A stretch of DNA of 47,368 nt from Pseudaeromonas sp038247115. GTDB taxonomy: Bacteria; Pseudomonadota; Gammaproteobacteria; Enterobacterales; Aeromonadaceae. The position numbers and the translations under genes were made by a program. The stretch lies in assembly GCA_038247115.1 (NCBI GenBank), contig JBBRVG010000024.1:1-47368 (forward strand). Reading direction: 5' to 3'. The notes beneath the pieces are model-generated. The model was not told where the DNA came from. It searched no databases and saw only the letters and a program-made list of their open reading frames with translations. Each line of letters begins with the position of its first letter. Within the stretch, counting starts at the first letter, position 1. Below are positions 1 to 8,177 of this stretch, in pieces.

Positions 1-426
1 CATGGCAAGGGCTTTGCGGTCGTGGCACAAGAAGTGCGTAGTCTGGCCGAGCAGTCCAAAGAATCGACCGAGCAGATCCGCCGCATCCTGAATGATATCC
101 AGAAGGCGATCAGTGGTGCCGTCATGGCCACCGAACAAGGCGGCAAGACGGTCGAGATCGGGGTGCAGCAATCGGCGGAAACCGAAACGGCCATCCAGAC
201 CATAGGCCAGGGCGCAACCGGCACAGTCCAGGCCGCCGCCCAGATCCTCGCCTCGACCAATGAGCAGGTGGCGGGCTTGAATCAGGTCGCCATCGCCATG
301 GACAACATTCGCGGCGCCAGCGACCAGATCGTCATCAGTATGCGCCAGGCCGAAGAGGCGACGGCGTCGCTCAACCAGATGAGCAACCGGATGTGGGATC
401 TGGTCGAACGCTTCAGGATCCGCTGA
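1..426 (+). CDS. Methyl-accepting chemotaxis protein, C-terminal part (cut by window edge)
   Basis: The reading frame is already open at base 1 and ends with TGA at 424-426. It encodes the last 141 residues of a chemoreceptor. The first residues, HGKGFAVVAQEVRSLAEQS, match the highly conserved hairpin tip that binds CheA and CheW. The rest is the long alpha-helical cytoplasmic signalling region with methylation-type Glu/Gln pairs, ending MWDLVERFRIR. The N-terminal sensor half lies outside the window, so the ligand and membrane topology are unknown. The stop overlaps the start of the CheA gene (TGATGA), so the two are translationally coupled and the receptor presumably feeds that kinase. Family assignment is firm; the link to a Wsp-type system comes from the neighbours. 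Confidence 0.93.
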   Translation, partial: HGKGFAVVAQEVRSLAEQSKESTEQIRRILNDIQKAISGAVMATEQGGKTVEIGVQQSAETETAIQTIGQGATGTVQAAAQILASTNEQVAGLNQVAIAMDNIRGASDQIVISMRQAEEATASLNQMSNRMWDLVERFRIR

Positions 427-2831
427 TGACCGATCTGGAGAGTCAGCTGCAGGCCCGGCTGCTGCAAACCTTTCTGTTGGAGGCCAGCGAGCAGCTGAGC
501 CTGATGACGCGCACCCTCGACGAGCTGGAGCTGGGCGGTGACCCCGTCCAGCCACTGGAAGTGTTCTACCGCGCGGCCCATAGCCTCAAGGGCGGGGCCC
601 GCATCGTCAATCTGCCGAGTCTGGAATATCTGTGTCAGTCCCTGGAGAGTGTACTGGCCCTGCTGCGGCGCAAGGTCTTGCCACTTCAGCCTGAACTCCT
701 AGAATTGCTACGGCAGTGTGTCGAGAATCTGGAGAGCCAGCTGCTCGGCGCCCAAGGCCCCTTGCCCGGCCGATTGACCACCCGGGCCCTGGCGCTGCGC
801 CAGAGTCTGGACAAGCTGGCCAGCGGCTCGGCCAGCCTACCGACTCCCCCTATACAACCCGTCGCCCCTGAGCCTGTTGCACCTGTTCCCGTCGCTCCGC
901 TCACCCTCGAATCGATAGCCGTCGAGCCAGCGATGCAGGCGGCGCCTCTCCCGCTGACGGCTCCGTGGAGTCAGGATCCGAGTGCCGTTTCAGTCGCCCC
1001 TGCGATGTCGGCTGCAGCCCACAGCCCGCAGCACCAGACCCTCGAGCCCATGTCCCCTGCTCCAGCAACGAAGCCGGCTCCGGCACCAGCGGCCGAAGAA
1101 GAGCTGGATCCGCTGAACCGGGTGTTATACCCAGGACGGGAAGAGAGCGTGCGCTTGCCGGTAGCCCGACTGGATGACTTGCTGCTGCAGGCCGAAGAGA
1201 TGACAGCGCTGAAACTGGCTCTGCGTCAGCAGGTGCTGGAGCTCAAAGGCTGCCTCGATACCCTGAGCCAACTGCGGCACCGCCAGCAGCAGTCCACAGC
1301 GGATGAACCCCGGGATCTGGATCGCCAATTGGCCGATCTCGGCAAGTCCCTGCTGCGGGTCAAACGGCGTGGCGAACAGGAAGCCCGCCAGGCCGGAAGC
1401 CTGATCGAAAAACTGATTGCCGATGCCAAGGCATTGCTGATGTTTCCGTTTGCCTCGCTGACCGAAGGGCTGGCCGCCATGCTGCGCGACATAGCCCAGG
1501 AGCAGGGCAAGCAGCTCACGGTACAGATCCAGGGCGAGAGCCTGGAGCTGGATCGGCGCATTCTGCAAGGCCTGCGCGACCCGCTGATCCATCTGCTGCG
1601 CAATGCCATCGATCACGGCATAGAAGTGCCCGCCGAGCGGGAGGAAAACCACAAGCCAACCCGCGGCCGGATCCTGATCCAGGCCCGCTGCACCGAACAG
1701 GGCAAGGCCGAGATCCTGATCCAGGATGATGGCCGCGGCATAGACCGCCCAGCCCTGCAGGAGGCAGCCCTGCACGACGGCTATCTGACCGCGGAGCAGG
1801 TATCGCAGCTCACAGAGGAAGAGGCGCTGCAGCTGATTTTCCGCTCCGGGCTTTCGACCCGCCGCGAGGTGAGCAACCTCTCCGGCCGGGGTCTGGGCAT
1901 GGCGATCGTGCAGGAGCAGATCGAAAAGCTCGGCGGCCACATCCGCGTCAGCAGCCAGTCCTCGCTGGGCACCCGCTTTGTACTGGAGTTACCGCTGGCG
2001 CTGGCCAGTTTTCGTGGCATCCAGATCCGAGTCGGCCAACGGCGTTTTGCCGTACCGACCCTGAGTACCCAGCGCGTACTGCGTCTGGACAGCGCGCAGA
2101 TCCACTCCATCGAGGGGCGCCCCACCTTCAGCCTGGATCAGCGCACCGTGCCCATCGTCTCGCTGGCCGGGTTACTCGGCATCGCCGCCGATGCCCCGGC
2201 CGCCTCAGGCCTGCAGGATCTGCTGTTACTGGGGCAGGAGCAGGAGCCCATCGCCTTTGCCGTGGATGATGTGTTGGGTGAAGACGATTTGCTGGTCAAG
2301 CAGTTGGGGCCGCAACTGATCCGGGTGCGTCACATCGCCGGGGTGTCGGTACTCGGCGATGGCACTCTGCTGCCGCTGCTGAACACCCATGATCTGCTGA
2401 AATCGGCCCGGGGTGCCCCGAGCCAGCTCCCTGCGGTGATCGAGAGCGACCTACCCCGCGCCAGTACCGCCCACCGCATCCTGGTGGTCGATGATTCGAT
2501 CACCTCGCGCACCCTGCTGAAGAACGTGCTTGAGTCCTATGGCTATGAGGTCAAGACCGCCTGTGATGGTCTCGACGCCTTGACCTTGTTGCAGAATGAA
2601 GTTTTTGATCTGGTCAGCTCGGACGTAGAGATGCCGAAGATGGATGGTTTCGAACTCACAGCACACCTGCGGGCCGACGAGCAATTCAGTCGTTTGCCGG
2701 TGGTGCTGGTGACCAGCCTGGAGTCTGTCGAAGATCGGCAGCGGGGTGTCGATGTAGGGGCCGATGCCTACATCGTCAAATCGAGTTTTGATCAGAGCAA
2801 CTTGCTGGAGATCATCCGCAAGTTTCTCTGA
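426..2831 (+). CDS. CheA-type hybrid histidine kinase with C-terminal receiver (WspE-like)
   Basis: This is an 801-residue chemosensory kinase. Domains in order: an Hpt/P1 domain with phospho-site His52 (AAHSLKGGARI); a Pro/Ala-rich linker, ~135-225; dimerisation and HATPase, ~245-525, with N-box HLLRNAIDHGIE (~389-400), G1 DDGRGID (~434-440) and G2 GRGLGMAIV (~488-495); a CheW-like domain, ~530-665; and a receiver, ~683-801, with acidic pocket DD (689-690) and phospho-Asp733 in SSDVEMPKMD. The ATG at 426 overlaps the MCP stop and is preferred over a GTG at 393. A CheA fused to its own receiver, followed by CheB and a GGDEF response regulator, is the WspE pattern of Pseudomonas, so its output is more likely c-di-GMP than flagellar switching (inference). 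Confidence 0.92.
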   Translation: MTDLESQLQARLLQTFLLEASEQLSLMTRTLDELELGGDPVQPLEVFYRAAHSLKGGARIVNLPSLEYLCQSLESVLALLRRKVLPLQPELLELLRQCVENLESQLLGAQGPLPGRLTTRALALRQSLDKLASGSASLPTPPIQPVAPEPVAPVPVAPLTLESIAVEPAMQAAPLPLTAPWSQDPSAVSVAPAMSAAAHSPQHQTLEPMSPAPATKPAPAPAAEEELDPLNRVLYPGREESVRLPVARLDDLLLQAEEMTALKLALRQQVLELKGCLDTLSQLRHRQQQSTADEPRDLDRQLADLGKSLLRVKRRGEQEARQAGSLIEKLIADAKALLMFPFASLTEGLAAMLRDIAQEQGKQLTVQIQGESLELDRRILQGLRDPLIHLLRNAIDHGIEVPAEREENHKPTRGRILIQARCTEQGKAEILIQDDGRGIDRPALQEAALHDGYLTAEQVSQLTEEEALQLIFRSGLSTRREVSNLSGRGLGMAIVQEQIEKLGGHIRVSSQSSLGTRFVLELPLALASFRGIQIRVGQRRFAVPTLSTQRVLRLDSAQIHSIEGRPTFSLDQRTVPIVSLAGLLGIAADAPAASGLQDLLLLGQEQEPIAFAVDDVLGEDDLLVKQLGPQLIRVRHIAGVSVLGDGTLLPLLNTHDLLKSARGAPSQLPAVIESDLPRASTAHRILVVDDSITSRTLLKNVLESYGYEVKTACDGLDALTLLQNEVFDLVSSDVEMPKMDGFELTAHLRADEQFSRLPVVLVTSLESVEDRQRGVDVGADAYIVKSSFDQSNLLEIIRKFL

Positions 2832-2852
2832 TCCTAAAGCCAGGAGTGAAGC

Positions 2853-3881
2853 ATGATACGGGTTTTAATAGTCGATGACTCACCCACCTCGGCGCAGTTA
2901 CTCAATGAACTTTTTCTGGCCGCCGGCGACTTCGAAGTGGTCGGCTGCGCCACCAGCGGCAGTGAAGCTCTGACGCTATGCGCCCGGCTGCAACCGGACA
3001 TCGTCAGCATGGATGTGCTGATGTCGGATCTGGACGGCTTTGAGGTAACCCGTCAGATCATGGCCAGCACGCCCGTGCCCATCGTCATCGTCAGTGCTGA
3101 AGCCGACGACCAGCTCGGCAGCCTGAGCCATCGCGCCCAGGCGGCCGGTGCACTGGGGGCGCTCAGCAAACCCCGCGTCAGCACGGCCAGGGATCTGGCA
3201 CACCATCGCGAGGAGCTGCTATTTACCTTTCGCGCCATGGCGGGCGTCAAGGTTGTACGGCGCCGTGCCAGTTCCGCAGCCCCCCGGCAAGTACTCACTC
3301 ACCAGCCGCCCCGGGTCGTGGTGATCGGTGCCTCCACCGGCGGCCCGCAAGCATTGCAAAGCCTGCTCGAGCCACTGCCCGCCAGTTTTCCGCTCCCGAT
3401 CCTGGTGGTGCAGCATATCGCCAACGGCTTTACCGATGGCTTCTGCCGCTGGCTCGGCCTGCGGCTGGCGCTGCCGGTGCAGCTCGCCCGCAGTGGCGAG
3501 CTACCTCAACCCGGCTGCATTTATGTCGCCCCGGAAGATCGCCACATGGGACTGGGGCCGGATCGCCGCATTCAGCTCGCTCATGCGCCATCGGAACATG
3601 GCGTCTGCCCATCGGTTTCCTTTTTATTTCGCTCGACCCACCAGCTCTATGGTGGCGCGGCGATTGGCATCTTGCTCAGCGGCATGGGCCGCGACGGTGC
3701 CGCCGAACTCAAGACCCTGCGCGATGCCGGAGCCTGCACCCTGGTGCAGGATGCTGACAGCAGTGTGGTCCATGGCATGCCCGGCGAAGCAGTTCGCCTG
3801 CAGGCAGCCAGCCAGATATTAGCCCCGGCCGCGATGGCCACAACGCTCTGCCAGCTGCTCGGTCAGCCGCAGCGTTACTGA
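2853..3881 (+). CDS. CheB-type protein-glutamate methylesterase (WspF-like)
   Basis: A 342-residue receptor methylesterase/deamidase. The N-terminal receiver has acidic residues at D8-D9 and phospho-acceptor Asp54 (SMDVLM). A linker follows, then the CheB catalytic domain from ~154. The catalytic triad is visible as Ser161 in GASTGGPQ, His188 in VVQHI and Asp281 in GMGRDG. It starts 21 bp after the kinase stop with an AGGAG site, so it is in the same operon. By homology, phosphorylation by the upstream CheA activates removal of methyl groups from the upstream MCP, giving adaptation. No missing catalytic residues. In Pseudomonas, loss of the equivalent WspF locks the system on; that is family knowledge, not shown here. 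Confidence 0.93.
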   Translation: MIRVLIVDDSPTSAQLLNELFLAAGDFEVVGCATSGSEALTLCARLQPDIVSMDVLMSDLDGFEVTRQIMASTPVPIVIVSAEADDQLGSLSHRAQAAGALGALSKPRVSTARDLAHHREELLFTFRAMAGVKVVRRRASSAAPRQVLTHQPPRVVVIGASTGGPQALQSLLEPLPASFPLPILVVQHIANGFTDGFCRWLGLRLALPVQLARSGELPQPGCIYVAPEDRHMGLGPDRRIQLAHAPSEHGVCPSVSFLFRSTHQLYGGAAIGILLSGMGRDGAAELKTLRDAGACTLVQDADSSVVHGMPGEAVRLQAASQILAPAAMATTLCQLLGQPQRY

Positions 3882-3896
3882 ATACGAGGAAACACC

Positions 3897-5501
3897 ATGT
3901 TCTCGTCATGGCTCAACGAACACGAAACCCTCTCGGTGCTGATCGTCGAAGACAGTCAGACCCAGGCCAACCAGTTGCGCTACCTGCTGGAAAAACATGG
4001 CTTCGCCGTCCAGCAAGCCCTGCATGGCAAGGAAGCCATGGCCCTGCTGGAGCAGAGTGACCCCCATCTGGTGATCAGCGATATCCTGATGCCGGAGATG
4101 GATGGCTACGCCCTGTGCCACGCCATCCGCCAGCATCCCCGACATCACAATCTGCCGGTGGTGTTGCTGACTTCGCTCTCCAGCGCCCGCGATATTCTGC
4201 TGGCGCTCGAGTGCAAGGCGGACCATTTCATCACCAAGCCCTACAACGAAGCCTATCTGCTGTCGCGGATGGCCAGCATTCTGGAAACCATGCGCCAACG
4301 GCGCCAGGGTCTGCTGCCGGATCATACGGAGTCGGATATTTTCTTTCAGGGTGAGTGGTTCCATATCAACACGGATCGGCAACGGATCCTGGATCTGCTG
4401 ATGGCGACTTACGAAGCCATGGTGCTGCGCAATGACGACTTGATTACCACCCAGCACGAGCTCAGCGAGCTCAATGGCCAGTTACAGTTGGCCGTGGCCG
4501 AAGCCAACGACGCCCACCAGCAGAGCCAGCAGATCCTGGCCGAGCTCTCGGCACGGGATCGCGCCATTCGCCAGACCAATGAGGAGCTGCGCCTGGTGCA
4601 CGGCATAGAGTCATTGGTCAACCAGAGCCGGGATCCCGGCGCCCTGTGCCAGCTGGTCTGTGATCGTCTGAATCAGTCCGCCCTGTTTGGCATCATGGGC
4701 GGTGTGCATATCCGCTTGCTCAACGAGCATGAGCGCAATACCGGTCAATTGGCCAATCATCATTGCCAACCCTGTTTCAGCGTACGTCATCTGCAACTGC
4801 TGACGGGCCCCATCGCCTCGGAATGCGAACCGGGCGCGGCCCCGGCAGGCCGCATGGTGATCCCGCTGCTGGCACAACTGCAGCCCATAGGTCTGCTGTG
4901 CGCCCAGACCCGGATTGGCCTGCAGCTGGATCCACAGCAACGGGAGCTGCTGGAGTCGCTGGGGCGGCAGATCGGCATGGCCCTGGAGAATATCCGGCTG
5001 TTCGAAGAGACCCGGGTGCTGTCGCTGCATGATCCACTCACCGGCTTGGCCAACCGACGTCACCTGGATATCGCCTATAGCAATCTCAAGGCCCGTACCA
5101 CCCGCAGCCAGCAACCCTTTGGCCTGATCCTGCTGGATATCGACCACTTCAAGCGCTTCAACGATACCTACGGTCATCCGGAAGGGGATCAACTGTTGAT
5201 CCGGGTCGCCGAACAGTTACGGCAGTGCCTGCGCAGTACCGATCTGGCGGTGCGCTTCGGCGGTGAGGAATTTATGTTACTGGTCGCCGACAGCCAGACC
5301 GAGCAGCTGTTCGCCCTGGCCGACCGCATCCGCAACTTGTTGCAACAGGATCTGGCGATCACGGCCAGCTTTGGCCTGGCCTGCTATCAGCCTGATGAGA
5401 CATTGAGCCAGATGACAGAACGCGCCGACGAAGCTCTGTATCGCGCCAAACATGCCGGACGCAATCGGGTCATGCTGGCCCAGGGCGAGGTCATTCGCTA
5501 A
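3897..5501 (+). CDS. Response-regulator diguanylate cyclase, REC-GAF-GGDEF (WspR-like output)
   Basis: A 534-residue c-di-GMP synthase. Receiver at ~10-130 with phospho-Asp62 in SDILMPEMD, Thr92 and Lys114. A helical region, probably coiled coil, spans ~165-235. A GAF-like domain follows, ~238-370. The GGDEF domain, ~375-530, has the signature GGEEF at 455-459 preceded by RSTD (446-449), a canonical RxxD inhibitory site. LDIDHFKRFND supplies the metal-binding Asp. All catalytic motifs look intact. It is the last gene of the chemosensory operon, 15 bp after cheB with a GAGG site. Classic WspR is a shorter REC-GGDEF protein; the GAF insertion here adds a possible second input. No EAL domain. 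Confidence 0.92.
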   Translation: MFSSWLNEHETLSVLIVEDSQTQANQLRYLLEKHGFAVQQALHGKEAMALLEQSDPHLVISDILMPEMDGYALCHAIRQHPRHHNLPVVLLTSLSSARDILLALECKADHFITKPYNEAYLLSRMASILETMRQRRQGLLPDHTESDIFFQGEWFHINTDRQRILDLLMATYEAMVLRNDDLITTQHELSELNGQLQLAVAEANDAHQQSQQILAELSARDRAIRQTNEELRLVHGIESLVNQSRDPGALCQLVCDRLNQSALFGIMGGVHIRLLNEHERNTGQLANHHCQPCFSVRHLQLLTGPIASECEPGAAPAGRMVIPLLAQLQPIGLLCAQTRIGLQLDPQQRELLESLGRQIGMALENIRLFEETRVLSLHDPLTGLANRRHLDIAYSNLKARTTRSQQPFGLILLDIDHFKRFNDTYGHPEGDQLLIRVAEQLRQCLRSTDLAVRFGGEEFMLLVADSQTEQLFALADRIRNLLQQDLAITASFGLACYQPDETLSQMTERADEALYRAKHAGRNRVMLAQGEVIR

Positions 5502-6459
5502 CCGCTCCAGGTTCCGCCAGCGACAAGGCGGAGCCTGAACGGTCGGCAGGACGATCATCCGGACTCTTGGCAAAGGCCGCCAGCAGATAATCGATCCAGA
5601 TCCTCACCCGGGCCGGCACCTGCTGGCGGGCGCCATAGTACAACCAGACAGTGCGTGGCGCGGGCCACTGCTCGGGTAAAATCGCCACCAGTTCCCCAGA
5701 CTCCAGCTGTCCGGTCACATGCCAGCGGCCGAGTGTCGCTATCCCCTGATCCGCCAACAGCAATTCGCGCAAGGCATCAATGCTGGACACGCTGACATTC
5801 CCCTGGGGCTCCACCTGATAATCCACTCCGGCATGTTGAAACCGCCAGGGCACTTTACGACCCGAGCCCAAGGCTCGAAATGCCAGGCAGTTATGCTGCG
5901 CCAACTCGTCGAGTCTCGCCGGAAAGCCATGCCGCGCCAGATATGCAGGCGTCGCCACTGTAGCCAACTGCATCGAGTAGAGAGGACGGGCGACCAGACG
6001 ACTATCCTGATTCACCCGATTGCCGACACCGACATCAAAGCCTTCGGCAATCAGATCCACCACCCGATCCTCGAAACGGATATCCAGCTCGATCTGCGGA
6101 TAACGGGCCATAAAATCCGGCAACAGCGGCACTATAAAGTGTCGTCCGAAGGAGTCCGGCACATTGATCCGCAACAATCCTGAAGGCACAGTGCTGCGCT
6201 CCTTCAAGCGCTCCAGCACCTCGCCGATCTGGCTACTGGCCGGTTGCGCCACCAGCTGCAACTCCCGCCCTTCATCCGTCAGCTGCAACGAGCGAGTGGT
6301 GCGATGAAACAGCCGGATCCCCAGCTGTTTTTCCAGTTGCTGCACACTCTTGCTAACAGCCGCCGCAGAAACCCCCAGTTGCCGGGCAGCGGCAGAAAAG
6401 CTGCTCAACTCGGCAACCACCAGAAACGATGACAATTGACCGGGGATTGGCAGGCTCAT
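5491..6459 (-). CDS. LysR-family transcriptional regulator
   Basis: A 322-residue LysR regulator. The N-terminal winged HTH (FLVVAELSSFSAAARQLGVS and following) is at ~8-65; the substrate-binding domain fills ~90-295. The ATG at 6459 is chosen because AAGGA sits 7 bases upstream; an in-frame ATG two codons earlier would leave no spacing. It is convergent with the GGDEF gene (3' ends overlap by 11 bp) and divergent from a nitroreductase, with a perfect LysR-type palindrome between them. It most likely controls the nitroreductase and itself. It resembles the widespread LysR group that regulates adjacent oxidoreductases. The inducer is unknown. Confidence 0.9.
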   Translation of the reverse strand: MSLPIPGQLSSFLVVAELSSFSAAARQLGVSAAAVSKSVQQLEKQLGIRLFHRTTRSLQLTDEGRELQLVAQPASSQIGEVLERLKERSTVPSGLLRINVPDSFGRHFIVPLLPDFMARYPQIELDIRFEDRVVDLIAEGFDVGVGNRVNQDSRLVARPLYSMQLATVATPAYLARHGFPARLDELAQHNCLAFRALGSGRKVPWRFQHAGVDYQVEPQGNVSVSSIDALRELLLADQGIATLGRWHVTGQLESGELVAILPEQWPAPRTVWLYYGARQQVPARVRIWIDYLLAAFAKSPDDRPADRSGSALSLAEPGAVSE

Positions 6460-6501
6460 CGACATATCCTTTTCATCAGCATGCCGCATTATTAACTTCT
6501 G

Positions 6502-6526
6502 GTTGAATCTATTACAACAATTCAAC
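6502..6526. promoter_or_regulatory. Candidate LysR box (T-N11-A palindrome)
   Basis: GTTGAAT, 11 bases, then ATTCAAC: perfect 7-bp inverted arms that satisfy the T-N11-A rule for LysR binding. It lies between the divergent lysR and nitroreductase starts, where autoregulation and target control would be expected. Binding is inferred. Confidence 0.65.
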
Positions 6527-6641
6527 GACTACTGGTTATCAAACAATCTGGCACACTAGCCCCATGCCCCGGACGCTTCACGTCGGGTTTTATGCGTAGG
6601 CCAGACAAGTGTCGGCGCGCCGCTCATCTTTCGGAGTCCTT

Positions 6642-7394
6642 ATGACCAATGCCACCCTTGAACTTCTCGAACAACGCCGTTCGGTGCGAAATTTTACCGG
6701 CGAATCCATCCCGGATGCAGACTTGCAGGCCATTCTCAAGGCCGCGCAGCAAGCCCCCACATCGGTGAACGGCCAACAAACCTCATTGGTAGTCGTCCGT
6801 GACAAAGCGACGATCCAGAAAATTGCCGATATCGCTGGCGGCCAGCCCCAAGTAGCCAGCGCCGATGTCTTTATCGCCGTGGTCGTCGATTTCCAGCGTC
6901 CGGCCGAAGCCGTACGGTTGGCCGGTGAAACTCAGGTCATCGAACAATCAGCCGAAGGGATCCTGGCGGGAACCATAGACGCAGGGATCATGTTGCAAGC
7001 GATCCAGACCGCCGCCAGTGCTCTGGGTTATGGCTCCACGGCGATCGGCGGCATCCGTCGCAATCCACAAGCCATGATCGAACTGTTGGGGCTGCCGGAG
7101 AAGACCTTCCCCATAGTGGGCTCCACCCTTGGGATCGCCGATCCGGCACTGCAGGCCGCAGTGAAACCCCGAGTGCCGTTAGCCAGTTTTGCCATGCCAG
7201 AACGCTATGATCTGGCGGCAGTGAAACAGGGTGTTGCCGAGTATGACGCCCAGCTACGGCAGTGGTGGGATGCCCAGGGTCTGAATCAGATGCCCTCCTA
7301 TGCAGCCTCCACCGCGGGTTATTACAAGAGCGTCTATTTCCCGACCATTGCCACCGATCTGCAACGCCAGGGGTTTGTGTTCCAGGATGCATAA
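6642..7394 (+). CDS. NfsA/Frp-type NAD(P)H nitroreductase / flavin reductase
   Basis: A 250-residue FMN-dependent oxidoreductase of the nitroreductase fold. N-terminal RRSVRNFTGESIP followed by LKAAQQAPTSVNGQ is the FMN-phosphate-binding region; GYGSTAIGGIRRNP and the GLPE element sit mid-protein; the C-terminal extension AASTAGYYKS is typical of the NfsA/Frp (major oxygen-insensitive) branch. The ATG at 6642 has GGAG 5 bases upstream; an upstream in-frame start lacks a site. It is transcribed away from the LysR gene, probably its regulator. Likely roles are reduction of quinones, nitro compounds or flavins; the true substrate cannot be read from sequence. Confidence 0.9.
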   Translation: MTNATLELLEQRRSVRNFTGESIPDADLQAILKAAQQAPTSVNGQQTSLVVVRDKATIQKIADIAGGQPQVASADVFIAVVVDFQRPAEAVRLAGETQVIEQSAEGILAGTIDAGIMLQAIQTAASALGYGSTAIGGIRRNPQAMIELLGLPEKTFPIVGSTLGIADPALQAAVKPRVPLASFAMPERYDLAAVKQGVAEYDAQLRQWWDAQGLNQMPSYAASTAGYYKSVYFPTIATDLQRQGFVFQDA

Positions 7395-7422
7395 GTCGCC
7401 AGCCTGAGCATGAATTCATCAT

Positions 7423-7451
7423 GACAAGGGGGCCCTGATGGCCCCCTTGTC
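7423..7451. terminator. Strong hairpin, probable bidirectional terminator
   Basis: GACAAGGGGGCC, loop CTGAT, GGCCCCCTTGTC: a perfect 12-bp GC-rich stem between the 3' ends of the nitroreductase (+) and the small membrane protein (-). There is no U tract, so termination is inferred from position and stability. Confidence 0.6.
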
Positions 7452-7492
7452 ATTGGTCAACCTGAATCAACAACGCGCGACGCCACTCCCGC

Positions 7493-7930
7493 CTAGCGGT
7501 GAGGATCCCGGTACCACAGCAGGGCCAGAGCCGCGGCAGCCAGCAGGCAGGGATATAAGAAGAGCCGGGGTAACTGGGCTCCCAGTACCGCTTCCAGCAG
7601 ATTGCCCAGCACAGCAAACAGCATACCCGCCAGCAGCAGTACATAAATCGCCCGGGTCTGGGGCCCCTTGCGCTGGGGATGCCACCACCAGCCCCGGCTC
7701 ATCATCAACGGCAGGGCTATGACTCCCAGCAGCAACAGGTGCATCACCGGCGTCAACCGGTTGCTGAGTAGCACCTCAACCCACCCCCAGACCATCAAGG
7801 CGGCGATGGCCCCTATGGCCAGCCACCACCAGATAGAGGGCAACGACTCGGTTGCCGTGGTGCTGTAGTGGTGAGTGGCCGGTTTGTGAGCTCGGCCCCG
7901 GGCCGAGGCGGTGGAAGAGTGTGACCCCAT
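7493..7930 (-). CDS. Small integral membrane protein, function unknown
   Basis: A 145-residue protein not recognised as a named family. The N-terminal ~30 residues are polar (Ser, His, Arg-rich) and probably cytoplasmic. Four hydrophobic helices follow, around LAIGAIAALMVWGWVEVLL, VMHLLLLGVIALPLMM, AIYVLLLAGMLFAVLGNLLE and LYPCLLAAAALALLWY, with a Trp/Pro/Arg loop between the second and third. AGGAG lies 7 bases before the ATG. It stands alone between the nitroreductase and ybaL. It has the look of a DUF-type inner-membrane protein of Aeromonas-like genomes, but no function can be supported. Confidence 0.78.
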   Translation of the reverse strand: MGSHSSTASARGRAHKPATHHYSTTATESLPSIWWWLAIGAIAALMVWGWVEVLLSNRLTPVMHLLLLGVIALPLMMSRGWWWHPQRKGPQTRAIYVLLLAGMLFAVLGNLLEAVLGAQLPRLFLYPCLLAAAALALLWYRDPHR

Positions 7931-8177
7931 GATTCAACTCCTGTTGCCAGACAGGTCTCCATGCTAACCGACTGTCGCGACCCGGCGTTTGAAGCACGAC
8001 ACAGTTTCCTCCGTGTCCGGTTTGTCACCCCGTTTAAACAAGGTTCATCTTGCAACACAGATTGCTGCAACATCAGCGCTTAAATCTTGTTATTCTTGTC
8101 TGCAGTTAAAAATCAACGAGGTTTTTCTTTCCACCCCAGGCTGTTTTTTCGTGCAGCCCATCGACCTGAGGTGAGCT

